Assembly: GCA_003598975.1 (NCBI GenBank)
Contig: QZIJ01000138.1
Coordinates: 1 to 43,790, forward strand
From: Anaerolineaceae bacterium
GTDB lineage: Bacteria; Chloroflexota; Anaerolineae; Anaerolineales; Villigracilaceae
Length of the DNA: 43,790 nucleotides
Direction: 5' to 3'
Positions 1-6,976 of the stretch are shown in pieces. Both the position numbers and the translations under genes were made by a program. How positions within the stretch are numbered: the stretch's first letter is position 1; the number at the start of each line of letters is the position of its first letter. The notes below the pieces were generated by a model that saw nothing but the letters and a program-made list of their open reading frames with translations, was not told the DNA's origin and searched no databases.

Positions 1-117
1 TACAATGGCGGCGGCAACGGCTCCCTGTTTGGCGGTGTTTCGCGCCGCTTCGATGGTATCTACGGGAGGCCAGTACCAGTTGGTGTTCTTTTTCGGGGTT
101 GGGGGGGTGCTTTGCAT
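1..117 (-). CDS. N-terminal fragment of an unrecognised protein (runs off the window)
   Basis: The first 39 codons are visible on the minus strand, starting at an ATG at 117-115. An AGGAG ribosome binding site lies about five bases upstream. The peptide begins with a Pro/Thr/Lys-rich stretch (MQSTPPTPKKNT), then a Trp-Tyr-Trp-Pro-Pro motif. It continues into an Ala-rich segment ending AKQGAVAAAIV at the window edge, which could be the start of a membrane helix. It follows kynureninase on the same strand after a 55-base gap and may be co-transcribed with it. Too little is present to name a family. That it is a real gene is likely from the start signal; its function is unknown. Confidence 0.6.
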   Translation of the reverse strand, partial: MQSTPPTPKKNTNWYWPPVDTIEAARNTAKQGAVAAAIV

Positions 118-172
118 GAATTCTCCTTTTGGTTGGATGGGTTGCAATTGTCGGCTGTTAAGCCGCGGTGGC

Positions 173-1447
173 CTATGTGACTGTCGCTCTTTCCTGTGGG
201 TATTTCTCGTGTCGCTTCTCAAGTATAACCCTGCGGATGCGGTCTGCCATATCCCAGATGTCGGCGAAGGAGATGTAGAGCGGCGCGAAGCCGAGACGGA
301 GGTTATCGGGCGCGCGGAAGTCGGGGATGACGTTCATCTCCTCGATCAGGGCGCGGTTGATGCGGTACGCGTCCGTGTGGCGGATGGATATGTGCGAGCC
401 GCGTCGGGCAGAGTCACGCGGGGAGCCGAGGGAAAAGCCCAAGGGGGGCAGCCGTTCCTCGGTCAGGTACGAGGCGTAGTCGGTCAACAAGATGGATTTG
501 GCGCGGATGGCGTCCATGCCTGCATTGAGAGTCGGTTCGAGCGCGGCTTCCATCGTCAGAAGGGAGAGCATCGGTTGTGTCCCGACGAGGAAGCGGTCCA
601 CGCCCGGCGCGGGGACGTAGTCGAGGCCGAAGTCGAAGGGACGGTTTTGTCCCCACCAGCCCCAGATGGGCGAGGTGAGTTTTTCTTGCAGGGCTTTGTT
701 GACGTAGAGGAAGGCGGGCGCACCTGGACCGCCGTTGAGGTATTTGTAGGTACAGCCGATGGCGAGGTCGGCGTTGCATTCATCCAGCGAGATGGGAACC
801 GCACCAACGGAATGACTCAAATCCCACAGGACGAGCGCGCTTTTGCGGTGGGCGAATTCGGTGATGGCGCGCATGTCGTAGAGATAGCCGCTTTTGAAAA
901 GAACGTGCGAGAGGGTCACGAGGGCGGTATCTTCGTTGATGGCGGATTCGAGCGCGGCGAGGTCGGGAGTGAGTTCGCCGTCCTGCGAGCCGATACGAAC
1001 GATTTCATGGCGATTTCCCAGTGATTGCACAGCACCTTGCAAGATGTACAAATCGGACGGGAAGTTCATCGTGTCGGTGATGATGCGCTTCCTTCCTGAC
1101 TGGAGGCTGAGCGCGGCCATCGTGAGTTTGTACAAGTTGACGGAGGTCATGTCGCTGACGATGACCTGTCCCGCCGCGGTGCCGATGAGTCCACCGATCT
1201 TATCGCCGACGCGACGCGGCGCGTCCCACCAGCCTTTGTTCCAGCCGCGAATGAGGTCATCACCCCATTCGCTTTCCACGATTTGACGGGCGCGCTCGAC
1301 CGCAACTTTGGGCAGGCGTCCGAGCGAGTTGCCGTCCATGTAGAGCAGGTCGGGGTCGGTGATGACGAATTGCTCGCGGAAGGAGGCGAGTTCGTCCTGG
1401 GAGTCCAGTTCGAGGGCGAAGGAGCGGGAGGGGGAGAAGGGGGCCAT
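173..1447 (-). CDS. kynU: kynureninase
   Basis: This is a PLP-dependent hydrolase of the fold-type I (class V aminotransferase-like) family. It splits L-kynurenine into anthranilate and alanine, or 3-hydroxykynurenine into 3-hydroxyanthranilate and alanine, in cytosolic tryptophan breakdown. At 424 residues it has the usual family length. The N-terminal substrate motif YMDGNSLGRLP (about 36-46) is present. WDLSHSVGAVP (208-218) carries the PLP-ring aspartate Asp209, and the Schiff-base lysine is Lys235 in CTYKYLNGGPG. WGWWGQ follows, then a C-terminal strand ending in a conserved arginine (LRLGFAPLY). An AAGGAA site precedes the ATG. No other kynurenine-pathway gene is visible here, so its metabolic partners must lie elsewhere. 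Confidence 0.95.
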   Translation of the reverse strand: MAPFSPSRSFALELDSQDELASFREQFVITDPDLLYMDGNSLGRLPKVAVERARQIVESEWGDDLIRGWNKGWWDAPRRVGDKIGGLIGTAAGQVIVSDMTSVNLYKLTMAALSLQSGRKRIITDTMNFPSDLYILQGAVQSLGNRHEIVRIGSQDGELTPDLAALESAINEDTALVTLSHVLFKSGYLYDMRAITEFAHRKSALVLWDLSHSVGAVPISLDECNADLAIGCTYKYLNGGPGAPAFLYVNKALQEKLTSPIWGWWGQNRPFDFGLDYVPAPGVDRFLVGTQPMLSLLTMEAALEPTLNAGMDAIRAKSILLTDYASYLTEERLPPLGFSLGSPRDSARRGSHISIRHTDAYRINRALIEEMNVIPDFRAPDNLRLGFAPLYISFADIWDMADRIRRVILEKRHEKYPQERATVT

Positions 1448-1456
1448 AAAATTCCT

Positions 1457-1539
1457 TTTAAACGCAAAGGCGACGAAGGACGCACAAAGGAAATTCCTTT
1501 CTTTTTCCGGTAGTCGCCTTTGTGTCCTTCGTGTTTAAA
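1457..1539. repeat. inverted repeat of the 'CTTTGTGTCCTTCGTG' family, copy 1
   Basis: The element is bounded by TTTAAAC and GTTTAAA. Its left arm reads ACGAAGGACGCACAAAGG and its right arm, reverse complemented, reads ACGAAGGACACAAAGG. The arms pair imperfectly around an AT-rich centre. It fills the gap between kynureninase and the upstream oxidoreductase. The same word recurs at 12453-12610, so this is a dispersed repeat and not a private terminator. It could still fold in the mRNA. Confidence 0.75.
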
Positions 1540-3157
1540 GTTTTTTCTCGATCTTACTCATCGCATACTCCGCCAGCGCGGTGATGGTGAGACTGGGATT
1601 GACGCCAGGATTCGCGGGCATGATCGAGCCGTCAATGATGTACATGCCAGGGTAATTGTGGACTTGGAAATTCTTGTCCACCACGCCCTCGGACGCGTCA
1701 CGTCCAATCGGCGCGCCGCCGAGGATATGAGCCGTCGTCGGCAGGCCGAGCAGGTTCTCGCCGACTGAGCCGAGCGCGATGCCGTTCGTCCGTTTAGCGA
1801 GGTCGCGTGCCAGTTCGTGGGAACCCGCCACCTGCGCGCTGACCTCGTAGCCAGGTTCCTTGTCCGCGACAAGTCCGCGGCGGAAGAGAGTGAATCCGCT
1901 TCGTCCCATGCGCAAGCGCATACGGGTGTCGGTGTTCTGCATGACCAGCAGAATGGTGGTATTGTGCGCCCAGCCAGGCAGGAAAGCGGCTTTTGCAAAA
2001 TCAATCGGATGGGTGATCATCCAAACCAGAATTCGCAGCAGACGCATGGGGACGCTGACATCTGTATCGATGAGCGGCGCGGCGAGATAACGCATCAACG
2101 ATGATCCGTCGGGATAGCGGACAGGCTCGACGCGCGTCGCCGCATCGTGATTGTAGATGGAAGAGATACAGACTCCCTCCGAGTAGTTGACGTCCGATTT
2201 GCGCGCCAGCGAACCGAGCAACGCCTCGGAGTTGGTCCGCACCATTTGGCCGAGACGCGGCGAGAGATTCGGCAGGGACGTGTCGCGCAGATGGAGGAGC
2301 AGGCGCATCGTCCCGAGCACGCTCGCAGACAGGATCACGCGTCTGGCCTGGACCCGCCGCGGGGTCCCCTTAAAGAGGCGGGTACTCGTCTGGTAGGTGA
2401 TCTCGTAGCCCCCCTCGTCCCTGCGGGACACTCCCCCAAAACTCTGTGAATTTGGGGGGAGACGGAGGGGGATAATGTCCGTCACTTCCGCTTCTGCAAG
2501 AATCTTCGCCCCGTTCTTTTCAGCAAAATAGAGATAATTTTTCGGGAGCGTATTTTTGGAATTGTAGCGGCAACCAACCATGCATGCGCCGCAATAATTG
2601 CATCCCGTGCGTGCGGGACCTTCGCCGCCGAAATACGGGTCAGAGACGGTCACGCCTGCCTCGCCGAGGTACACGCCGATGTCGGTGGCGCGGAACGTGT
2701 GCCCCATGCCGCGCTCCTCGGCGATGTCTTTCAGCACTTCGTCCGCTTTGAAGAATTTATTGTTGCGCTCCACGCCGAGCATGTGTTGCGCCGTCTCGTA
2801 ATGCGGACGGAGCGCCTTGCCCCACGCGATGGGAGTGTTCCAGGCGGGAGTGGCGAAGGTCGCGTCGTTGGGGACTTCGAGCACGTTTGAGTAGCCGAGA
2901 CTCCCTCCGCCCACGCCCGCGCCATGCAGAACCATCACGCCTTTGAGAATACTGATCTGCAAAATGCCATGCGCTCGCAGGGCGGGAAGCCATAGATATT
3001 TCCAGAATTGCCAGTTGGTTTTGGCGTACGTCTCTTCGGTGAAGCGTTTCCCCTTTTCAATCACCAGCACTGAGTAGCCTTTTTCGGTCAACCGCATCGC
3101 GGCGACGCTTCCCCCGAACCCCGAACCGACGATCACGTAATCGTAGATTTGTTCCAT
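1535..3157 (-). CDS. GMC-family (cholesterol-oxidase-like) FAD oxidoreductase
   Basis: A 540-residue flavoprotein. The dinucleotide-binding motif GSGFGGS is at 11-17 and an FAD loop HGAGVGGGSLGYSNV at about 79-93. The C-terminal GMC signature has His477 (HILGGAPIG) and PANPGVNPSLTITALAEYA at 514-532, with Asn520 in the catalytic position. The closest family in character is the cholesterol oxidase ChoD type, which oxidises a hydroxyl on a hydrophobic substrate. Between the domains lie four cysteines in C-x2-C-x2-C-x3-C spacing (186, 189, 192, 196), resembling a ferredoxin-type iron-sulfur ligand set. Residues about 229-250 are encoded by a palindromic repeat and look like an in-frame insertion. 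The promoter has TATAAT at 3184-3189 and a GGAGGG site. The true substrate cannot be read from sequence. Confidence 0.85.
   Translation of the reverse strand: MEQIYDYVIVGSGFGGSVAAMRLTEKGYSVLVIEKGKRFTEETYAKTNWQFWKYLWLPALRAHGILQISILKGVMVLHGAGVGGGSLGYSNVLEVPNDATFATPAWNTPIAWGKALRPHYETAQHMLGVERNNKFFKADEVLKDIAEERGMGHTFRATDIGVYLGEAGVTVSDPYFGGEGPARTGCNYCGACMVGCRYNSKNTLPKNYLYFAEKNGAKILAEAEVTDIIPLRLPPNSQSFGGVSRRDEGGYEITYQTSTRLFKGTPRRVQARRVILSASVLGTMRLLLHLRDTSLPNLSPRLGQMVRTNSEALLGSLARKSDVNYSEGVCISSIYNHDAATRVEPVRYPDGSSLMRYLAAPLIDTDVSVPMRLLRILVWMITHPIDFAKAAFLPGWAHNTTILLVMQNTDTRMRLRMGRSGFTLFRRGLVADKEPGYEVSAQVAGSHELARDLAKRTNGIALGSVGENLLGLPTTAHILGGAPIGRDASEGVVDKNFQVHNYPGMYIIDGSIMPANPGVNPSLTITALAEYAMSKIEKKL
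2409..2471. repeat. palindromic element inside the GMC oxidoreductase gene
   Basis: There are two nested arm pairs: CCCCCCTCGTC at 2409-2419 with GACGGAGGGGG at 2461-2471, and TCCCCCAAA at 2432-2440 with TTTGGGGGGA at 2451-2460. The element keeps the reading frame open and encodes roughly residues 229-250, a Pro/Ser/Arg/Gly-rich stretch with no role in the GMC fold that I can name. Its length is a multiple of three within the uncertainty of its ends. Confidence 0.7.
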
Positions 3158-3219
3158 TGTGCCCTCCGAGGCGAATTTGGATGATTATACAGCCAAAGAT
3201 TTCGGAACGAAATTGCCTC

Positions 3220-3247
3220 TTGAAATTCTTTTCAAACGGCCTACAAT
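3220..3247 (+). promoter_or_regulatory. sigma-70-type promoter for the 43-residue ORF and methyltransferase-like gene
   Basis: A -35 box TTGAAA (3220-3225) and a -10 box TACAAT (3242-3247) are separated by 16 bases. Transcription would start near 3254, giving a leader of about 70 bases before the first ATG at 3326. Confidence 0.6.
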
Positions 3248-3325
3248 AAAAATGAAAACGGGGTCGTCAGTTCGGACGGCGGCGCAGATTGGTCAGCGTG
3301 TTTTCAAAGACCAGAGGAGTTGACC

Positions 3326-3457
3326 ATGAAACGCTCGGCTATTCCTATGCTTGCCTATCCCACCTGTCATATCGCGGCTCTACAACCTGTTTTTGAGGGA
3401 ATGCCGTTCGATGCCTGGAAAGGCTATGTGTATTGCATCGAGTTCAGGAAGGTATGA
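3326..3457 (+). CDS. 43-residue ORF coupled to the downstream methyltransferase-like gene
   Basis: A small ORF starts at an ATG six bases after a strong AGAGGAGT ribosome binding site (3313-3320). Its TGA at 3455-3457 is one base before the ATG of the next gene, the usual geometry of translational coupling. The peptide has no hydrophobic segment and no family I recognise. It contains Cys-His and Cys residues in TCHIAAL and YVYCIEF, and a central EGMPFDAWKGY. It could be a leader peptide that controls the next gene, a small independent protein, or the end of a decayed longer gene. The strong initiation site favours real translation; a function is unproven. Confidence 0.5.
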   Translation: MKRSAIPMLAYPTCHIAALQPVFEGMPFDAWKGYVYCIEFRKV

Positions 3458-3458
3458 G

Positions 3459-4079
3459 ATGAATCTTTCACTCATCGAATCCATCATCCATTGGCTCGGC
3501 GGCTTGCTTGCTTATTCTGTACTTGCCACCGTCCTCTATGGCGTCTGGCGCGGCACGCAACGCGAAGCAGGACGCGCGACGGGTCTCAAGGAAAATTGGC
3601 TCCGTTCCCCATGGTTTTACCTTGCCTCGTCCGCCTTCTTCTTCGGTCTCGCCTATCTCGGTTGGAAACCTTTGCCGTGGGCAGTTTCTTCATCTGCTCG
3701 TGTTTGGATGTTGGCGCTTGGTTCATTGCTGTATTTCCCTGGCATGCTCTTCCTCCTGTGGGCGCGGCTGACACTCGGCAAGAATTACTTCGTCTCGACT
3801 GGTTTCGGCGCGCAGTTGTTTGCGGGACATCAACTGATTACAAGCGGGCCGTTCTCCATCGTCCGCCATCCGATGTATGCAGGGCTGATCCTTGCCGCGT
3901 TGGGGAGCATGTTGATTTACTTCACCTGGACGACTTTGTACTTTGCCTGCTTCGCACCATTGACGATCATTCGTGCCCGACGCGAAGAAACCGCGCTTTC
4001 GGAAGAATTTGGCGGGCAGTGGAAGGAATATTGCCAGCGCGTCCCGATGATAGTTCCTCGATTGTGGAGGAGGCCATGA
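3459..4079 (+). CDS. isoprenylcysteine carboxyl methyltransferase-like membrane protein
   Basis: A 206-residue integral membrane protein with about five hydrophobic segments and the C-terminal signature of the ICMT/PEMT methyltransferase fold. RHPMYAG is at 136-142, an Arg-x-Arg-Arg-Glu-Glu-x-x-Leu segment at 172-180, and EFGGQWKEYCQRVP ends the motif. In the family the RHP and Glu-Glu residues bind S-adenosylmethionine at the membrane face. Bacterial members methylate isoprenoid or lipid substrates and are mostly uncharacterised. I chose the ATG at 3459 over the in-frame upstream ATG at 3351. It has AGGAAGG seven bases before it, and residues encoded upstream do not match the family. It follows the 43-residue ORF by one base. 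Confidence 0.75.
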   Translation: MNLSLIESIIHWLGGLLAYSVLATVLYGVWRGTQREAGRATGLKENWLRSPWFYLASSAFFFGLAYLGWKPLPWAVSSSARVWMLALGSLLYFPGMLFLLWARLTLGKNYFVSTGFGAQLFAGHQLITSGPFSIVRHPMYAGLILAALGSMLIYFTWTTLYFACFAPLTIIRARREETALSEEFGGQWKEYCQRVPMIVPRLWRRP

Positions 4080-4171
4080 CCAAAAAAAATTCCCCGTTAC
4101 TCCGCGGCGTGCCAAGATCGAATTTCTGCGCAGGTTCACTGGAATTTACCACTACCAGTTGGGATGATGAT

Positions 4172-4205
4172 AAAACAGCCGCCAGCAAACACTGACGGCT
4201 GTTTT
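4172..4205. terminator. bidirectional terminator hairpin
   Basis: AAAACAGCCG (4172-4181) pairs with CGGCTGTTTT (4196-4205), and the stem extends inward with one mismatch. The A-tract and T-tract flanks suit termination of both the methyltransferase-like gene (plus) and the convergent regulator gene (minus). The other bases of 4080-4218 hold nothing recognisable. Confidence 0.8.
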
Positions 4206-4218
4206 GTCGCCTATCGGA

Positions 4219-4554
4219 CTATTCTTCACTCAGATTATCTTCCCACGCATCGGCATTTTGTTTGATGCTATTCAATTTTTCCCAGTGGCGTTGAATAGCT
4301 TCATTTCCCTTTTTTGTAATTTTAGCCCGCGTGCTGGGTTTCTTCGCGACAAACTGTTTTTGGATATTCACCAGCCCAGCCTCTTCCAGTTTCGTCAACT
4401 GGACGGAAAGATTGCCATCGCTCAAACCTGTCAGGCGGCGGAGGGCGGTGAAGTCCGCGCTTTCGCAGGCAGAGAGAGCCGTCAGAATGGCGAGGCGCGC
4501 AGGTTCATGAATCAGTTTGTCGAGGTTGGCGAGTTCTTCAAAGGGTGTGCTCAT
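4219..4554 (-). CDS. winged-helix transcriptional regulator (MarR/ArsR-like, HTH_34 type)
   Basis: A 111-residue DNA-binding protein that is almost entirely one winged helix. The opening is LIHEPARLAILTAL, helix-turn-helix residues run about 33-65 (DFTALRRLTGLSDGNLSVQL), and a wing follows with QFVAKKPSTRAKIT. This matches the single-domain repressors of the PF13601-like group, which dimerise and often control an adjacent membrane-protein gene. The start is the ATG at 4554 with GGTGGAGG upstream. It overlaps the end of the preceding membrane-protein gene by 17 bases, so the two are translated together. It is the last gene of a three-gene operon. The most likely target is the 25-base palindrome at 5835-5859 in that operon's promoter, making it an autoregulator. 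That pairing is inference. Confidence 0.85.
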   Translation of the reverse strand: MSTPFEELANLDKLIHEPARLAILTALSACESADFTALRRLTGLSDGNLSVQLTKLEEAGLVNIQKQFVAKKPSTRAKITKKGNEAIQRHWEKLNSIKQNADAWEDNLSEE

Positions 4555-5164
4555 CCGTTTTCGCCTCCACCGTTGACAGGTCACGTGTGATGCGGATGTG
4601 TCCCCAAATTCCTGTCAGGAAGATGACTATCCCAACGATCACAAAGACTCCCGTCACCTGCGATTTGATTCCCCATCCTTCCCACCATGTGATACCAAAA
4701 AGGGGCAGGATGCTGACGATCAAGATCAGAATTGATGCGGCAAAGTTTTCGGGGAAAGTGGCGAACGCTTCTTTTCGGACCGATCGGGTTGCGTGCCAAA
4801 AATCTGCGAATAACGCGGCGGCGAACACGAGTCCAAGCGCGCAGACGGGGATGATTTCCGCCGTGTCAAGCGCAAATGCCAGAAGGGCCAATGCGCCAAA
4901 CGCTATAGAAGTGATAGTCTCCCGCTTGCGTTGACTTGGTGTTTGTTTCACTTGTCCGAACACGCGGTTGTAATAACGATCAATCAACCAGTAGAGCAGA
5001 ATGGTAACCAGCAGGGCGGTCAGCGGACCATCCAGCTGGCCTTGTCTGGTATTGCTCCATGTTGCCACGAATAAACTCAACAGGCCAACAGGGACCAATC
5101 TTAACCCTTGTAGCCTTGAATAATTGGAAGCAAAGAATTTGATTTGGGCGTAGCGATCTTTCAT
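4538..5164 (-). CDS. six-helix membrane protein, paralogue B of a tandem pair
   Basis: A 208-residue membrane protein with six hydrophobic segments (about 34-50, 57-74, 91-107, 112-131, 150-169, 178-198) and a short soluble N-terminus, MKDRYAQIKFF. It closely resembles the next gene upstream along its whole length, including shared motifs RLQGLR, DRYYNRVFGQVK, GALALLAFALDTA, FPENF/FPENI and GHIR. The start at 5164 has an AGGAG site and aligns with the paralogue; an upstream ATG at 5194 would add ten residues that overlap the previous gene. I do not recognise a characterised family. Linkage to the winged-helix gene suggests a regulated membrane function such as stress response or small-molecule export. 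Confidence 0.8.
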   Translation of the reverse strand: MKDRYAQIKFFASNYSRLQGLRLVPVGLLSLFVATWSNTRQGQLDGPLTALLVTILLYWLIDRYYNRVFGQVKQTPSQRKRETITSIAFGALALLAFALDTAEIIPVCALGLVFAAALFADFWHATRSVRKEAFATFPENFAASILILIVSILPLFGITWWEGWGIKSQVTGVFVIVGIVIFLTGIWGHIRITRDLSTVEAKTDEHTL

Positions 5165-5174
5165 GGGGACTCCT

Positions 5175-5813
5175 TTATTGTACGGTGATGTCATTTGATT
5201 TCATGTCGGCAGTTGACAAGGTGCGGATCATTCGGATGTGTCCCACGATCCCTGTTACCATAATGACGATGCCGAAGATCATGAAAACTCCTGCTGTTTG
5301 CCATTGAATACCTGCGAGTTCCCATACTGAGATTCCAAAAATAGGCAGGATACTGATAATGGCAACCAAAGCGGCGGCGATGATATTCTCAGGAAAGTAG
5401 ATGAAAATCTTTTTCCACTCATATTTGTCGACTCGCCAGAAATACTCAAGAAAACAAATAGCAAACACCAATCCGAGAGCGCTAATTGGCAGAACATGCG
5501 CCGTATCAAGTGCGAATGCCAGGAGTGCCAAGGCACCAATAACAATCGATACTATTATTTCTCCCTTGCGTTTGCTGGGTGATGGTTTCACCTGCCCGAA
5601 CACACGGTTGTAGTATCGATCAGTCAGCAAGTAGAGCAAGCCCGCTATAATGGCGACAAAAATTGGCTGGCTCAAATTGGCAGTGGGGCCTTGATTATAC
5701 AAAACCCATACCGACACAAAAACTGCCAGTAAACCTACAGGTATCGCTCGCAGGCCCTGCAGTCTTGTGTAATTGGCGGCGAAGAATTTGATTTGTGAGT
5801 AGCGATCTTTCAT
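5175..5813 (-). CDS. six-helix membrane protein, paralogue A of a tandem pair
   Basis: A 212-residue membrane protein and the first gene of the operon with paralogue B (10 bases downstream) and the winged-helix regulator. It has the same six-segment layout and conserved blocks as paralogue B (KDRYSQIKFFAANYTRLQGLR, DRYYNRVFGQVK, GALALLAFALDTA). The pair therefore arose by tandem duplication and has since diverged clearly. The ATG at 5813 lies five bases from AGGAG; a GTG at 5816 is too close to it. Expression probably depends on the promoter at 5864-5891 and on the operator at 5835-5859. Function unknown; heteromeric assembly of the two copies is possible but not shown. Confidence 0.8.
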   Translation of the reverse strand: MKDRYSQIKFFAANYTRLQGLRAIPVGLLAVFVSVWVLYNQGPTANLSQPIFVAIIAGLLYLLTDRYYNRVFGQVKPSPSKRKGEIIVSIVIGALALLAFALDTAHVLPISALGLVFAICFLEYFWRVDKYEWKKIFIYFPENIIAAALVAIISILPIFGISVWELAGIQWQTAGVFMIFGIVIMVTGIVGHIRMIRTLSTADMKSNDITVQ

Positions 5814-5834
5814 CACGGCTCCTTTCTGCGTGTG

Positions 5835-5859
5835 AAGTACTTTATATAATAAAGTACTT
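5835..5859. promoter_or_regulatory. 25-base palindromic operator for the winged-helix operon
   Basis: The arms AAGTACTTTAT (5835-5845) and ATAAAGTACTT (5849-5859) are perfect inverted copies around a three-base centre. The site lies between the -10 box and the first gene and would cover the transcription start. It has the right size and symmetry for a dimeric winged-helix repressor. No second copy was noticed elsewhere in the window. Confidence 0.75.
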
Positions 5860-5863
5860 TTGC

Positions 5864-5891
5864 ATTATAAACAGAATCGGAGTTTTGTCAA
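5864..5891 (-). promoter_or_regulatory. consensus sigma-70 promoter of the membrane-protein/regulator operon
   Basis: Read on the minus strand, TTGACA (5891-5886) and TATAAT (5869-5864) are perfect consensus boxes separated by 16 bases. A promoter this strong beside a start-site operator suggests a gene set that is normally repressed and strongly inducible. Confidence 0.85.
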
Positions 5892-5903
5892 GGCGCTCCC
5901 GAT

Positions 5904-5934
5904 GAAAAAAAGCCGTCAGCATATGCTGACGGCT
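5904..5934 (-). terminator. intrinsic terminator of the hbd gene
   Basis: A perfect 24-base palindrome (5911-5934, arms AGCCGTCAGCAT and its complement) is followed on the minus strand by a run of T residues (5910-5904). It lies 30 bases after the stop of the dehydrogenase gene and isolates it from the operon promoter to the left. Confidence 0.9.
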
Positions 5935-5963
5935 GGGCATGAAATGCTTTGTCTGGCATTAGC

Positions 5964-6812
5964 TCACTGATACTTGTAAAACCCTCGCCCCGATTTCCTG
6001 CCCAAATATCCCGCGTCGACCATCTTCCGCAGTAGATATGCGGGACGGTACTTGTCCTCGCCCAGGTCGCGTTGCAGGACTTCCATCACGAACAGCACCA
6101 CGTCTAGCCCGATCAAATCAGCGAGGGTGAGCGGACCCATCGGGTGGTTCATGCCGAGTTTCATCACCGAGTCAATCGCCTCGGGCGTGCCGACGCTTTC
6201 TTGAAGCGCAAAGATCGCTTCGTTGATCATCGGACACAGGATGCGGTTGGAAATGAACCCAGGTGAGTCATTGGCCTCGATTGGTTCCTTGCCCATCACT
6301 TTGCAGATGTCCACCACAGTTTTCGTGGTTTCGTCTGTGGTGGCGAGACCGCGGATGATTTCGACCAATTTCATCAATGGGACGGGGTTCATGAAGTGCA
6401 TCCCAATGACCTTGTCGGGTCGCTTCGTGGCCGCGGCGATCTTGGTGATCGAAATGGACGAGGTGTTCGTGGCGAGGATCACGCCTTCGCGCGCGTTGGC
6501 GTCCATGTCTTTGAATATCTTGAATTTCAATTCGGGATTTTCTGTCGCGGCTTCGATGACGAGATCCGCATCTTTCATGGTGGACATATCGCTGACGAAT
6601 TGGATTTTGTCTGCATTGGCTTTTTGCTCGGCAGTGATGACTCCCTTTTCGAGCAGTTTCGCCGTGGACTTGGCGATTCCAGACTTCGCCTTTTCAAGCG
6701 CGGCAGGGATGACATCCATGCAGGTGACGTCGTATCCCGATGTCGCCGCAACCTGCGCGATGCCGTTGCCCATGGTCCCCGCGCCGATGATGAAGATGTG
6801 TTTGATATTCAT
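5964..6812 (-). CDS. hbd: 3-hydroxybutyryl-CoA dehydrogenase
   Basis: A 282-residue cytosolic enzyme that interconverts acetoacetyl-CoA and 3-hydroxybutyryl-CoA with NAD(P)H, in beta-oxidation or C4 acyl-CoA metabolism. The Rossmann motif GAGTMG is at 10-15. The catalytic pair is His139 (MHFMNPVPLMKLVE) and Glu151. The substrate segment TNTSS is at 115-119, and NDSPGFISNR at 181-190 starts the helical C-terminal dimer domain. Length and motif spacing are those of the stand-alone bacterial enzyme, not the fused multifunctional type. GAGGAG precedes the ATG. The thiolase gene is upstream on the same strand, so together they can condense two acetyl-CoA and reduce the product, or run the reverse. 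A dispersed repeat separates the two genes. Confidence 0.93.
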   Translation of the reverse strand: MNIKHIFIIGAGTMGNGIAQVAATSGYDVTCMDVIPAALEKAKSGIAKSTAKLLEKGVITAEQKANADKIQFVSDMSTMKDADLVIEAATENPELKFKIFKDMDANAREGVILATNTSSISITKIAAATKRPDKVIGMHFMNPVPLMKLVEIIRGLATTDETTKTVVDICKVMGKEPIEANDSPGFISNRILCPMINEAIFALQESVGTPEAIDSVMKLGMNHPMGPLTLADLIGLDVVLFVMEVLQRDLGEDKYRPAYLLRKMVDAGYLGRKSGRGFYKYQ

Positions 6813-6833
6813 TGTTTTTCTCCTCGTTTACTT

Positions 6834-6949
6834 CGTCATTGCAAGGCGGCTTCCTGAGCGGAGCGTAGCGCAGTCGAAGGATAATGCCAGAGCAATCTCC
6901 TCGTCCCACGCGGGGATTGCTTCGGGCAAGTACGCCCTCGCAATGACGG
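6834..6949. repeat. 'CGTCATTGC' dispersed inverted repeat (MITE-like)
   Basis: The outer arms are CGTCATTGCAAGGCGG (6834-6849) and CGCCCTCGCAATGACGG (6933-6949). The inner arms are GCAATCTCC (about 6892-6900) and GGGGATTGCTTCG (about 6912-6924). This is an element of about 116 bases with nested inverted arms and no ORF. I recall repeats with the same CGTCATTGCGAGG/GCAATCTC words from many bacterial genomes. It fills most of the hbd-thiolase gap; the remaining bases 6951-6985 are a degenerate AACTAC-type tandem. Confidence 0.7.
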
Positions 6950-6976
6950 AACTATCTAAACTACCTAACTACAAAA

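Noticed and set aside
5816..5816. GTG at 5816 as start of the first membrane-protein gene
   Set aside because: It is only two bases from the AGGAG site; the ATG at 5813 has the normal distance.
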